A DNA stretch of 64,000 nt, from the NCBI RefSeq assembly GCF_011927695.1, contig NZ_JAATJE010000001.1, positions 620,001 through 684,000 of the forward strand, given 5' to 3'. Under the pieces are notes generated by a model, which searched no databases, was not told the origin of the DNA, and saw nothing but the letters and a program-made list of their open reading frames with translations. This document shows, in pieces, positions 38,764-47,536 of the stretch. Origin of the DNA: Sphingomonas jejuensis. GTDB lineage: Bacteria > Pseudomonadota > Alphaproteobacteria > Sphingomonadales > Sphingomonadaceae. The stretch's first letter is position 1; each line of letters begins with the position of its first letter. The translations under genes were made by a program, and so were the position numbers.

Positions 38764-39496
38764 GGGCCGGGTTGACCCTGTCGAGCACCTGATCGAACTG
38801 GCCGCTGGCTTCGGCATGGCGGAGCGGGCGAACGCGTTCCACAAGGATTTCAGCAGGTTGCGACCAGAGACTGATGACCTCGTCCGCGAATTCGTCGAGC
38901 GGCTGGTAGCCGTCGCGGCTGGCCTGTCCCGGCGTCAGGTCGGTCTGCACGCCCGGGGGCGCCAGCTCCACCACCTCCACCCGGCCGGCGAGCCGGTGGC
39001 GGAGCGACACCGTGTAGGAATGGATGGCCGCCTTGGTCGCCGAATAGGTGGGCGCATCGGTGCGCGGCACGAAGGCGAGCCCCGAAGTGACATTGACGAT
39101 CGCTGCGTTCGGCTGGCCGGAGAGATGGCCGACCAGCGCATCGGTCAGGCGGATGGGGCCGAGCAGGTTGGTGGTGATCATCTCCTCCGCATCACCGAGG
39201 TCGCGGGCGGCGTCCACGGCCTCGAACCGCATGACGCCAGCATTGTTGACGAGGATGTTGAGCGCGGGGTGATCCGCAACGACCCGGCGGGCCAGCGCCG
39301 CGATCGAGGCGGGATCGGCGATGTCGAGCTCGACCACGGCAATCCGCTCCCGCCCCTCCGCAGCCTCGTGGAGCGCGTCCAGGCGGCGTCCGGCGATGAT
39401 GATGTGGTTGCCGGCGTCGTGGAGGCGGTGGGCGAGCGCGCGGCCGATGCCGCTGCCGCCGCCGGTGATGAGGATGGTGTTGCCGCTGGGGGTCAT
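38756..39496 (-). CDS. DltE-like short-chain dehydrogenase
   Basis: 246-aa SDR with ITGGGSGIGRALAHR, NNAGVMRFE and PTYSATKAAIHSY (Tyr/Lys pair) in order. It resembles DltE-type SDRs by eye. ATG at 39496 follows GGAG at eight bases. It is oriented against birA and coaX and sits between two genes that I remember as neighbours in sphingomonads, so it looks inserted. No companion genes suggest its substrate. Confidence 0.85.
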   Translation of the reverse strand: MTPSGNTILITGGGSGIGRALAHRLHDAGNHIIIAGRRLDALHEAAEGRERIAVVELDIADPASIAALARRVVADHPALNILVNNAGVMRFEAVDAARDLGDAEEMITTNLLGPIRLTDALVGHLSGQPNAAIVNVTSGLAFVPRTDAPTYSATKAAIHSYTVSLRHRLAGRVEVVELAPPGVQTDLTPGQASRDGYQPLDEFADEVISLWSQPAEILVERVRPLRHAEASGQFDQVLDRVNPALN

Positions 39497-39721
39497 CGCA
39501 GATGCTCCGGATCGTGAGGCGCCGATCTGGTGTGCGATCGCGCGCGCGGAAGGGGTGGGGGCGGCGATCGGCGACATTTCCGGTGGCAATCGTCCGGAGC
39601 GTGGGCACGCGAGCGGCCGCGGATGATCGGCAGGAGGCGCGCAACCCTTCGACAAGCCCCGGTCAGGCGGTAAAGGGAAGCGACCGGGCTGCATGGCGGC
39701 ACCGCGATGGAAGGGGACGCG

Positions 39722-40510
39722 ATGCTGCTGGCGATCGATGCGGGAAACACCAATGCCGTGTTCGCGCTGTTCGAGGACGGCGAGATCCGCGCGCGGTGGC
39801 GCATCGCAACCGACCCGCGGCGCACGGCCGATGAATATGCGGTGTGGCTGCACCAGCTGCTGCAGCTGGAAGGCTATGGCCGCGATGCCGTCGATGCGGT
39901 GATCATCGGCACGGTGGTGCCGCGCGCGCTCCACAACCTGCAGGTGCTGTCGACCAAATATTTTGGCGTCGAGCCGGTGGTGGCCGGACGCGGCGCCGCC
40001 GCCTGGCCGATCGTGCTGGACGTGGTGGAGCCGCAGACCGTCGGCGCGGACCGGGTGCTGAACGCGATGGCGGCGCATGCCATCCACCCCGACGACCTGA
40101 TCGTGATCGATTTCGGCACGGCCACGACCTTCGACGTCGTGGATTATACCGGCGCCTACAAGGGCGGCGTGATCGCGCCGGGCGTCAACCTGTCGCTGGA
40201 TGCGCTGGTCGCGGCGGCGGCCAAGCTGCCGCGGATCGCGATCGAGGCGCCGGCGAGCGACGACGTGATCGGCCGCACGACGGAGGCGCAGATGCTGTCC
40301 GGCATCTACTGGGGCTATGTCGCGATGATGGAAGGGCTGATCGCGCGCGCCAAGGCGGAGATCGGCCGACCGGCGCGCGTGATCGCGACCGGCGGGCTGG
40401 CCGTGCTGTTCGACGGGCGGACCGACCTGTTCGATGCGGTGGAACCCGACCTGACGCTGAGGGGGCTGGCGATGTTGCATGCGGCCGCCCATATGCAACG
40501 CGCAGCCTGA
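39722..40510 (+). CDS. coaX: type III pantothenate kinase
   Basis: 262-aa first enzyme of coenzyme A synthesis. [19 protein letters not shown] is the N-terminal phosphate-1 motif, [13 protein letters not shown] the middle signature and [13 protein letters not shown] the phosphate-2 motif. CoaX enzymes use K+ or NH4+ and resist CoA feedback. ATG at 39722 is preferred to the one at 39707 because AAGGGGA lies six bases before it and the family begins [11 protein letters not shown]. Confidence 0.95.
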   Translation: MLLAIDAGNTNAVFALFEDGEIRARWRIATDPRRTADEYAVWLHQLLQLEGYGRDAVDAVIIGTVVPRALHNLQVLSTKYFGVEPVVAGRGAAAWPIVLDVVEPQTVGADRVLNAMAAHAIHPDDLIVIDFGTATTFDVVDYTGAYKGGVIAPGVNLSLDALVAAAAKLPRIAIEAPASDDVIGRTTEAQMLSGIYWGYVAMMEGLIARAKAEIGRPARVIATGGLAVLFDGRTDLFDAVEPDLTLRGLAMLHAAAHMQRAA

Positions 40511-40731
40511 GCGGTTGCGAGCCCGGATGAACGGCTTGCCCCAGGTTCTGCACAGCCTCCGTTCGTTCCGCACGGAGCCGGGAAGCGCCCCAGAGCGGTG
40601 CTTTTCGACTCCGCCCGAAACGAACGGGGTCGAGGCTTTCTTCGGAAAGGCCGATCCCGATCACCCCCATTCCGGGCGGATGCCCGATCCTTGGCGCGTT
40701 TTTCACGCGCGAACACTGACGAAAGATGTGA

Positions 40732-42366
40732 ATGAAACCTGGTAAGGAATTGCTTTTCCTCGCTCTCGGCGGATCCGGCGAGATCGGGATGAACGTCAAT
40801 CTCTATGGCTGCGACGGCAAGTGGCTGATGGTCGACTGCGGGATCACCTTTGCCGATCCGGGCCTGCCCGGCGTCGACGTGATCCTGCCCGACCTGAGCT
40901 TCATCGAGGACCGGATCGACGATCTGGTCGGCATCGTGCTGACGCACGGCCATGAGGATCATATCGGCGCGCTGCCCTATCTGGCGCAGGACCTCGGCGT
41001 GCCGCTCTATGCCGCGCCGTTCACGGCCGGCCTGATCCGCGAGAAGCTGGACAGCGAGGGCATCGCCGACAAGGTGAAGCTGAAGATGGTTGAGCCAAAC
41101 CGCCCCTATAAGCTGGGGCCGTTCACGGTGAACCACATCCCGCTGGCGCACTCCATCCCCGAGGGCAACGCTCTTGTCATCGAGACGCCTTATGGCCGGG
41201 TGTTCCACAGCGGCGACTGGAAGCTGGACGAGGATCCCGTGCTGGGCACGCCCTCCACGGCGGCGGAGCTTGAGGCGATCGGCGACAAGGGCGTGCTGGC
41301 GCTGATGTGCGACAGCACCAACGTGTTCAACGACGCCGCATCCGGATCCGAATCCGCGGTGCGCGCCGGCCTCGATTCGGTGATCGGCGCGGCCGAGGGC
41401 CGGGTGCTGGTCACCACCTTTGCCTCCAATGCGGCGCGGCTGCACACGCTGGGGCAGGTCGCGGAGGACACCGGCCGCAAGCTGGTGGTGGCCGGGCGGT
41501 CGCTCGACCGGATCATCAAGGTCGCCCGCGCGGCAGGTTACCTGAAGGATTTCCCCGAGACCGTCGATTTCGACCAGGCCATGAAGCTGCCGGCGCGCGA
41601 GGTGATGATCGTCGCCACCGGCGGCCAGGGCGAGCCGCGCGCGGCGCTGGCGCGGATCGCGTCGGGCAGCCACCCGCTGAAGCTCAGCAAGGGCGACCTT
41701 GTCGTGTTCTCGTCCAAGCAGATTCCGGGCAACGAGACGGCGATCGGCCGCATCCAGAACCAGCTGGCGGGCGCGGGCGTGCAGATGATCACCGATCGTC
41801 AGGCGCACGTCCATGTATCCGGCCACCCGGGACGGCCGGAGCTGGAGCTGATGTACAAGTGGATCCGGCCGGAGATCCTGGTGCCGGTGCACGGGGAGCT
41901 TCGGCACCTGACCGAACATGCCCGCTTCGCCATGGAAAAGGGCATCCGCCGCGCCGTGGTGCAGGAGAATGGCAGCCTGATCCGGCTCGCGCCCGGCGCG
42001 CCGTCGCTGGTCAGCCACGAGCCGGTCGGCCGGCTGGTGATCGACGGTGACGTCATCCTGCCGGCGGACGGATCCACGATGCAGGAGCGTCGCCGCGTCG
42101 CGGCCTATGGCCAGGTGTCGGTCGCGGCCGCGGTGGACAAGCGCGGCAAGCTGGCCGGTGATCCGCAGATCCGCACGCAGGGCCTGCCGGTCGAGGAGGA
42201 CCGCGACGACTTCATCGCCGAGGCGGTCGCCGCGGTCGAGGAAGCGCTCGACAGCGGTGCCAAGGGCGACAAGCGCCAGGAAGCGGTGCGGCTGGCCGTG
42301 CGGCGGACGGCGGTGCGCTGGACCGGCAAGAAGCCCGTCGTGGACGTGATGCTGCTGGCGGTCTGA
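40732..42366 (+). CDS. rnj: ribonuclease J
   Basis: 544-aa metallo-beta-lactamase/beta-CASP ribonuclease with 5'-3' exonuclease and endonuclease activity in RNA maturation and decay. LTHGHEDHIGALPYL holds the zinc ligands. SGDWKLDEDP, CDSTNVF and VHVSGHPGRPELELMYKWIRP (in parts, VHVSGH is the beta-CASP His) are conserved. The stop overlaps the DUF1467 start (ATG within the last codons). Placement after coaX is usual in this group. Confidence 0.95.
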   Translation: MKPGKELLFLALGGSGEIGMNVNLYGCDGKWLMVDCGITFADPGLPGVDVILPDLSFIEDRIDDLVGIVLTHGHEDHIGALPYLAQDLGVPLYAAPFTAGLIREKLDSEGIADKVKLKMVEPNRPYKLGPFTVNHIPLAHSIPEGNALVIETPYGRVFHSGDWKLDEDPVLGTPSTAAELEAIGDKGVLALMCDSTNVFNDAASGSESAVRAGLDSVIGAAEGRVLVTTFASNAARLHTLGQVAEDTGRKLVVAGRSLDRIIKVARAAGYLKDFPETVDFDQAMKLPAREVMIVATGGQGEPRAALARIASGSHPLKLSKGDLVVFSSKQIPGNETAIGRIQNQLAGAGVQMITDRQAHVHVSGHPGRPELELMYKWIRPEILVPVHGELRHLTEHARFAMEKGIRRAVVQENGSLIRLAPGAPSLVSHEPVGRLVIDGDVILPADGSTMQERRRVAAYGQVSVAAAVDKRGKLAGDPQIRTQGLPVEEDRDDFIAEAVAAVEEALDSGAKGDKRQEAVRLAVRRTAVRWTGKKPVVDVMLLAV

Positions 42367-42635
42367 TGCGCTGGACGTCCGCCCTCGCCATCTATTTCCT
42401 GTTCTGGGTGCTGGCCGTCTTTATCGTGCTGCCGTTCGGCATCCGCACAGGCGAGGAGGCCGGCGCCGAGCGGGTGCGGGGGCAGGCGGACAGCGCGCCC
42501 CACGAGTTCAGGCTGGGGCGCGTGCTGGCACGGGCGACAATCGTGTCGCTGGTGCTGTTCGGCTGCTTCTACCTGAACTATGTCTATGGCTGGATCTCGG
42601 CGGAGAGCCTGGTCTGGATCCGGCCGCCGAACTGA
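42366..42635 (+). CDS. DUF1467 family membrane protein
   Basis: 89-aa protein with two helices (about residues 5-24 and 57-76). YFLFWVLAVFIVLPFGIRT at the N-terminus is the DUF1467 hallmark, found after RNase J in alphaproteobacteria. Start overlaps the rnj stop by one base, so it is co-translated. Function unknown. Confidence 0.85.
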   Translation: MRWTSALAIYFLFWVLAVFIVLPFGIRTGEEAGAERVRGQADSAPHEFRLGRVLARATIVSLVLFGCFYLNYVYGWISAESLVWIRPPN

Positions 42636-42651
42636 TCCTGCCGCGCGGCGG

Positions 42652-44760
42652 CTAGGCGGCCAGGAGCCGCACCAACGCCGCGTAGACCTTGCCGATGTCG
42701 GACGACAGCAGCGTGACGGCGAGCGCGCCGCCTTCGCGGGTGGCGAGCACCGCGCGCAGCATCGCCTCGAAATCCTGCACGAAGCGGTGAACGCCGTCGC
42801 GCAGGGCGGCATCCTCCCGCAGGCGGGTGGCGAGCGCGGCGGCATCGCCCTCGTCCAGCAACTGGGCGAGCCGGCGGCTGAACAGGCTGCGGTCGCCGCC
42901 GAGATAGGCCTGCCAGTCGGCATCTGTGGCATCGGTGGCGAGCAGCGCGCGGACATCCACCGACGCGCTGTTGAGGCCGGAGATCACCAGGGCGACACGG
43001 CGGGCGAAATCCTCCCGCCCGATGTCGCCGCCGGCTTCCACCAGCCGCTGGTCGAGCGAGCCGGCGGCATCCTCAATCAGGCGGACACGCTCCGCCAGCG
43101 CAGCGGCGGCGGCGTCGGCCGCGGCGACCGCGCGTTCGGCCGCGGCCGCGAGCGCGGCGGTCTGCGCCTCCACCCGTTGCTGCATGGGGGCGAGCGCGGC
43201 GTCGCCGGCATCGCTGACCGAGCGGGCGAGATCGGGCGCGAGCCGGGCCATGGCGTCGCGCGCGCGGTCCGCCGCGTTGCCCGCGGCTTCGCGGACGCGG
43301 ACCATCATGTCGACGAGCTGCGCCCCCGATCCGTCCACGATCGCGCGCGCCTGGCCATCGGCGTCTGACGCGACGCCGGCGATGGCCTGCAGCCGGGCCT
43401 GCTGCCCGTCGAGCAGCGCCTCGACGCGGGCGAGATCGCCCAGGAGCTTGTCGCCCCGGCTGCTCATGCCGTCGAGCGCGGGGCCGATCGCCTCCAGCCG
43501 CCCCTGCGCGGTGGCGGCCGCGGCATCCAGCCGGGCAAGCGCCGCCGGCAGCGTTTCGTCGATCTCGCGCGCGTTGGCGTCGAGCGCGGCGAGCAGGTGA
43601 TCGGCGCGCACCATCAGCGCTTCCGCCAGCGTGCCGCCATTGGCGAGCGCGCCGGCCATGCGATCGGCCTCGTCCGTCAGGCCGGCCATCGCCGCGGTCA
43701 GCCGCTGCGCCCGGGCCACCCCGTCGGTGTCGATGGTGGTGAAGCGCTGTTCCACCTGATCGAGCCCGCCCGAGATGCGGTCGATCATGGCGGCGCCGGT
43801 GCCGTCGTGGCGGGCCAGCGCCGCACCGATCTCCGCCACCTGCGCGGACACGTGGGACAGGCGTTCGGCAAGCGCGCCGGTGCTGCCCTCGGCCGCGCTC
43901 TCGATCATGGCGCGGGCCTGGTCGGCAAGCGCGGTCATCGCGGCGGCCTGCTCCTCCAGCCCGGCGCGGGTGCGCGCGAAGGCGGCCTCCGCCTCGGCCA
44001 CGGCGGCCTGCGCGCGGTCGGAGAGGCCAGTGGCGGCGGCATCGATGCGCCCGCCGGCGGCGGCGCCCGCCTCGTCGACCAGGCGGATGCGATCGGCCAG
44101 CGTCTCGGCGGCGCCGGTGGCGATCGCCTCGGCCGCCTGCGCGCGCTCACCAATGGCGGCGACGCGGGCTTCCAGCGCGCCCGTTCCTTCCAGCGCGGAC
44201 AACATGGTGTCGTCGAGCACGGCGGTGATGCCGCGGACCTGCTTGTCGGCCTCCGGGATGCGGCCCATCACCGCGACCAGCGTGGAGGCCATGCCGGTGG
44301 TGGTGGCGTTGAGCGCGCCGGTGACCGCCTCAAGCCGCGCGCCGTCGTCGGCGGCACGGGCGCTGGCATCGGCCAGGTGGCGGGCGGCGGCTTCGCTGGT
44401 CTCCCGGATGGCGGCGGCGCGCGCGCCGAGCGCGGCCAGCCGATCCTCGATCAGGTCGGCCTCCGCGGCGATCGCGGCCGCATCCGCGCCGAAGCGGCGG
44501 GCGCGACGCCGGCTGGCGGTGGCGAGGAGGAGGTAAAGGACGCCGATCAGCGCAAGCGGGGCGGCGGCAGTCGCGATCAGGCCTCCCAGCTCGGCCAGCG
44601 ACGGCGCGCGGCCGCCATAGCCGTCGACCGCCGCGACCACCACGAACGCGATCCAGGCGATCGCGGCGAGGCCGCACAGCACGGGCAGCAGCAGCGATGG
44701 CGCGGGGCGGGGCGGATCGAAGCGCTCGGTTGCTTCAAAGACGCTCTCGTCCGGCTCCAT
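42652..44760 (-). CDS. membrane-anchored long coiled-coil protein, TipN-like layout
   Basis: 702-aa protein, not assigned to a family. Two membrane helices lie at about residues 23-45 and 58-80, followed by an Arg-rich stop-transfer (RRRARRF) and some 600 residues of Ala-rich coiled coil with repeated A-x-x-A-x-x-I heptads. The last 100 residues look globular. ATG at 44760 has a strong AGGAGGAG site. ATG at 44829 has none. The layout recalls the polarity factor TipN of Caulobacter or a methyl-acceptor signalling rod, but no diagnostic motif is seen. Divergent from the Hpt-like gene. Confidence 0.75.
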   Translation of the reverse strand: MEPDESVFEATERFDPPRPAPSLLLPVLCGLAAIAWIAFVVVAAVDGYGGRAPSLAELGGLIATAAAPLALIGVLYLLLATASRRRARRFGADAAAIAAEADLIEDRLAALGARAAAIRETSEAAARHLADASARAADDGARLEAVTGALNATTTGMASTLVAVMGRIPEADKQVRGITAVLDDTMLSALEGTGALEARVAAIGERAQAAEAIATGAAETLADRIRLVDEAGAAAGGRIDAAATGLSDRAQAAVAEAEAAFARTRAGLEEQAAAMTALADQARAMIESAAEGSTGALAERLSHVSAQVAEIGAALARHDGTGAAMIDRISGGLDQVEQRFTTIDTDGVARAQRLTAAMAGLTDEADRMAGALANGGTLAEALMVRADHLLAALDANAREIDETLPAALARLDAAAATAQGRLEAIGPALDGMSSRGDKLLGDLARVEALLDGQQARLQAIAGVASDADGQARAIVDGSGAQLVDMMVRVREAAGNAADRARDAMARLAPDLARSVSDAGDAALAPMQQRVEAQTAALAAAAERAVAAADAAAAALAERVRLIEDAAGSLDQRLVEAGGDIGREDFARRVALVISGLNSASVDVRALLATDATDADWQAYLGGDRSLFSRRLAQLLDEGDAAALATRLREDAALRDGVHRFVQDFEAMLRAVLATREGGALAVTLLSSDIGKVYAALVRLLAA

Positions 44761-44887
44761 CCGCTCCTCCTGATAATGGCTGCGCGGCTGGTCGGCGAAC
44801 AGGCCGACGATCTTGGTTCCCCCATTCATGGCCGGGACGCTACCGCGCTTTGCCGGCAAGCGAAAGCGCCGCGCGACCGGCCGTTTG

Positions 44888-44916
44888 TTTACCGGCCGTT
44901 CACCCTTTCGGCCTAG
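44888..44916 (+). promoter_or_regulatory. shared promoter element upstream of the Hpt-like gene
   Basis: TTTA-CCGGCCG-TTCAC at 44888-44903, followed by CGGCCTAG at 44909-44916, ends ten bases before the ATG at 44927. The first part resembles the CtrA site TTAA-N7-TTAAC. The same arrangement recurs before the gene at 46517. Either strand could use it. Confidence 0.45.
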
Positions 44917-44926
44917 CCACGGCAGC

Positions 44927-45226
44927 ATGGCTTACGAACAGGGCATGCTTGAAATGGCGCTGGCCGCCGCAGTCGGTAACGATCCCGCGCTCGTGCTGGA
45001 GCTGCGCACCGCCTTTCTCGACAGCGCGGAGGCCAATTTCGGGCAGCTCGTCGCCGTCACCAACAAGCTGGACTGGGAACTGGGCGCGCTGCGCCTGAAG
45101 GGGCTTGCCGCCAGCTTCGGCGCGGAAGACCTGCTGCGCGCGGCCGAGCGGCTGGGCGGCGCGCCGTTCGGCGACAAGGATGCGCTGGCCGCGGTGCGTG
45201 CCGAACTGAACGCGATCGCCGCCTGA
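44927..45226 (+). CDS. Hpt-like protein lacking the phosphoacceptor His
   Basis: 99-aa helical protein with the length and core pattern of a histidine phosphotransfer domain. The canonical active helix reads HxLKGxxxxxGA. Here it reads LRLKGLAASFGA, with Leu at residue 55 where the His should be. Lys58, Gly59, the small residues and the trailing Gly are kept. It therefore cannot accept phosphate in the usual way and may act as a binding or docking module. It is transcribed away from the coiled-coil gene. Confidence 0.7.
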   Translation: MAYEQGMLEMALAAAVGNDPALVLELRTAFLDSAEANFGQLVAVTNKLDWELGALRLKGLAASFGAEDLLRAAERLGGAPFGDKDALAAVRAELNAIAA

Positions 45227-45300
45227 GCGGCTTGGCAAGCGGGCACCCGCGCGACTAACCCGTCCGCCGCCGCGCCAGTCCGGCGCGAACGGGGACCTCC

Positions 45301-46506
45301 ATGCTTTTCGGCCTGCTGATCGCCAACCGGGAAACGCCCGACGGTCGCCAGACCGCCGCGGCGCTGCCGGTGGCGGGCGGCACGCTGGCCGAAGCGGCGG
45401 CGCGGCGGCTGCGCGCGGCCGGTGTCGAGCAGCTGCTGCTTTTGACCGAACGGCCGGACCTGCCGTTGATCGACACGGCCGCGCGGCTGTCGCGCGACGG
45501 CATCCCCACCCGGCTGGTGAGCGACGCGGGCGAGGTCGCGGCCGAGATGACGCCGGGCGACCGGCTGCTGCTGCTGGCCGACGGCGCGCTGGTGGACGAG
45601 GACAGCCTGGCGCTGCTGATCGCGACAGACGGGCCGGCCGCGCTGACCATCGCCGACACGCCTGCCAATGCCGCCTGGGAGCGGATCGACGCCGACCGGC
45701 GCTGGGGCGGGGCGGCGATCGCCGATGTCACCATGATGCGCCGCGTGGCGGACCTGCCGCCGGACTGGGACCCGGGATCGTCGATCCTGCGCACGCTGTT
45801 GCAGGGCGGCGGCGCGCTGTGCGCGGGTGCGCCGGGCGGGCTGGCGGCGCTGGTCGAGGACGAGGACGATGCCGATACGCTGACAACGGCGCTGGGCGAG
45901 CGGGCGGCGGACCTGCCGCGCGGCCCCGCCGACCGGTGGCTGCTGCTGCCGCTGTCCCGCCTGATCGCGCCCGTGGCGATGGACAGCCGGCTGACGCCCG
46001 ATACCGTCGGCTGGGCCGCGGCGGCGGCGGCGCTGATCGCGGTGCCGGTTGCCGGCGGCGGGCTGATCGCGGCCGCGCTGGCGCTTGCGCTGGGATCGGG
46101 CGCGCTGGCGGCGGTGGCGCGGCGCATGGCGCTCGTGTCGTGGCGGCCCGACGCGCTGGCCCGGGTCGAGCCGCAGCGGATCGCCGCGCTGATCATGACG
46201 CTGGCCGTCGCCGGCGCCACGCTGTCGATCAGCGGCGGCGACACCGGCCCGGCCGCGATGACCGGGGGCACGCTCGCCTTCCTGGGTTTCACGGCCCGTC
46301 ACCGCCGGCTGTTCGGACATCATGGCGACCGCCCGGCGCCGGCCGCCGACGCGGACAGCCTGGCCTGGCTGATGCTGCCCTTTGCGCTGGGCGGATGGTG
46401 GAGCGCCGGGCTGCTGGTGCTGGCGGGCGCGGCGGCGGCGAACCTGTTCCTGGCCCAGCGCACGACGGCGGCTGGGTTAACCGGCTTTTCACGCGACGCG
46501 GCCTAG
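45301..46506 (+). CDS. nucleotidyltransferase-like protein fused to membrane domain
   Basis: 401-aa two-part protein. Residues about 1-200 look like a nucleotide-sugar transferase fold (PVAGGTLAEAAARRLRAAGVEQLLLLTE), but without a clear GGxGTR signature. Residues about 215-400 are a multi-helix membrane region that opens with LSRLIAPVAMDSRLTPDTVG, much as the CDP-alcohol phosphatidyltransferase half of IPCT/DIPPS enzymes does. The DG-x2-AR-x8-G-x3-D-x3-D catalytic motif is not found. Probably a degenerate relative, function unknown. Confidence 0.65.
   Translation: MLFGLLIANRETPDGRQTAAALPVAGGTLAEAAARRLRAAGVEQLLLLTERPDLPLIDTAARLSRDGIPTRLVSDAGEVAAEMTPGDRLLLLADGALVDEDSLALLIATDGPAALTIADTPANAAWERIDADRRWGGAAIADVTMMRRVADLPPDWDPGSSILRTLLQGGGALCAGAPGGLAALVEDEDDADTLTTALGERAADLPRGPADRWLLLPLSRLIAPVAMDSRLTPDTVGWAAAAAALIAVPVAGGGLIAAALALALGSGALAAVARRMALVSWRPDALARVEPQRIAALIMTLAVAGATLSISGGDTGPAAMTGGTLAFLGFTARHRRLFGHHGDRPAPAADADSLAWLMLPFALGGWWSAGLLVLAGAAAANLFLAQRTTAAGLTGFSRDAA
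46477..46506 (+). promoter_or_regulatory. shared promoter element upstream of the 46517 gene
   Basis: TTAA-CCGGCTT-TTCAC at 46477-46492 differs from the CtrA consensus TTAA-N7-TTAAC at one base of the second half. CGGCCTAG at 46499-46506 ends ten bases before the ATG, as at the Hpt-like gene. It overlaps the last codons of the preceding gene, and its TAG is that gene's stop. Confidence 0.5.
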
Positions 46507-46516
46507 GGTCGCGCCG

Positions 46517-47536
46517 ATGGCGTCACGGCACATCAGCGAGGAGGAACAGCCCAGCGGGCTGGTGGCCAACGCCGCGCGGGCGACGACGCTTGCGTCGCGC
46601 GGATTGGACCTGCTCGTCCGCCAGCTGGCGACGCCCGACCTGCAGCCGCCGAGCGACTATCACTGGACGCAGACGCGCCGGCTGGTGGCGGAGCTGGTGG
46701 AGGCCGAGGAAGCGGCGTTCCGCGCGCGGCTGGCGGCGCTGGTGCCGCCCGTGCTGCTGCCGCCGCTGGCCGTGCCCCATGCCGTCAGCGATCCGGCGCT
46801 GATCGCGCAGGCCTTTGCGCGGGTGGAGGAACACCGGCTGACCACCATGTTGCGGGCGGCGGGCAGCCGTGCGCCGGTGGAGCCGGTCGCGTCGGGAGAC
46901 GCGGAAGCCGCCGCGCTGGAGCTGGCGCTGCTGCGCGCGGACAGCCGCCGGTTCGATCCGTTCGGCGACCCGATGCTGGTCGGCACCGATCTGAAGGCGG
47001 AGGACATGCACCGGCTGGTCTGGCGCATCGCCGCCGCCGCGCGCGCCGTGCTGATCGCGCGCGGGGAGGATGACAGCCAGGTCGACAATTGGATCGCGGT
47101 TGCCGCGCGGCATCAGCTGAGCCGGCATGACGAAGGGGAGGGCGCGTGCCCCGCCGCCATCCGGCTGGCCACACGATTGCTGAACAGCGACCGGCCGCTG
47201 GCGGACGTGATCGAGGCGGCGCTGTCGGCGGCGCGGCCGGGCCTTGCGGCAGCGCTGCTGTCCCGCACGCTCGGCATCGATCATGCCGATGCGCTGGCGG
47301 CGCTGGCCGATGTCGATCGGGCGGCGGTGCTGCTGCGCGCCGCCGGGCTGCCGCGCGCGGAGGCGGTGGGAGTGCTGCTGCGGCTGGCCGAGGCGCACGG
47401 GCAGGAGGACGACAAGCTGGTGGCGACGGTGGACGGGTTTGACGCATTGAGCCGCGCGGACGCGCTGCACAGCGTCGCGCAATTGCAGCTGGACCCCGGA
47501 TACCGCGCCGCCATCACCGAACGGGACGGACGATGA
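46517..47536 (+). CDS. helical protein, possibly DUF2336-like
   Basis: 339-aa, nearly all-helical protein with repeated Ala/Leu helices (ARLAALVPPVLLPPL, AALSAARPGLAAALLSRTLG), in the manner of HEAT-like DUF2336 proteins of alphaproteobacteria. The match is by impression only. No membrane segment and no catalytic motif. Preceded by the CtrA-like promoter element and coupled to the following kinase-like gene by ATGA overlap, so the two probably work together. Confidence 0.6.
   Translation: MASRHISEEEQPSGLVANAARATTLASRGLDLLVRQLATPDLQPPSDYHWTQTRRLVAELVEAEEAAFRARLAALVPPVLLPPLAVPHAVSDPALIAQAFARVEEHRLTTMLRAAGSRAPVEPVASGDAEAAALELALLRADSRRFDPFGDPMLVGTDLKAEDMHRLVWRIAAAARAVLIARGEDDSQVDNWIAVAARHQLSRHDEGEGACPAAIRLATRLLNSDRPLADVIEAALSAARPGLAAALLSRTLGIDHADALAALADVDRAAVLLRAAGLPRAEAVGVLLRLAEAHGQEDDKLVATVDGFDALSRADALHSVAQLQLDPGYRAAITERDGR

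Noticed and set aside
40479-40745. Plus-strand 88-codon frame between coaX and rnj
   Set aside because: Overlaps the coaX end and the rnj start in another frame, has mixed codon bias and no recognisable features. The interval is more likely the rnj leader.
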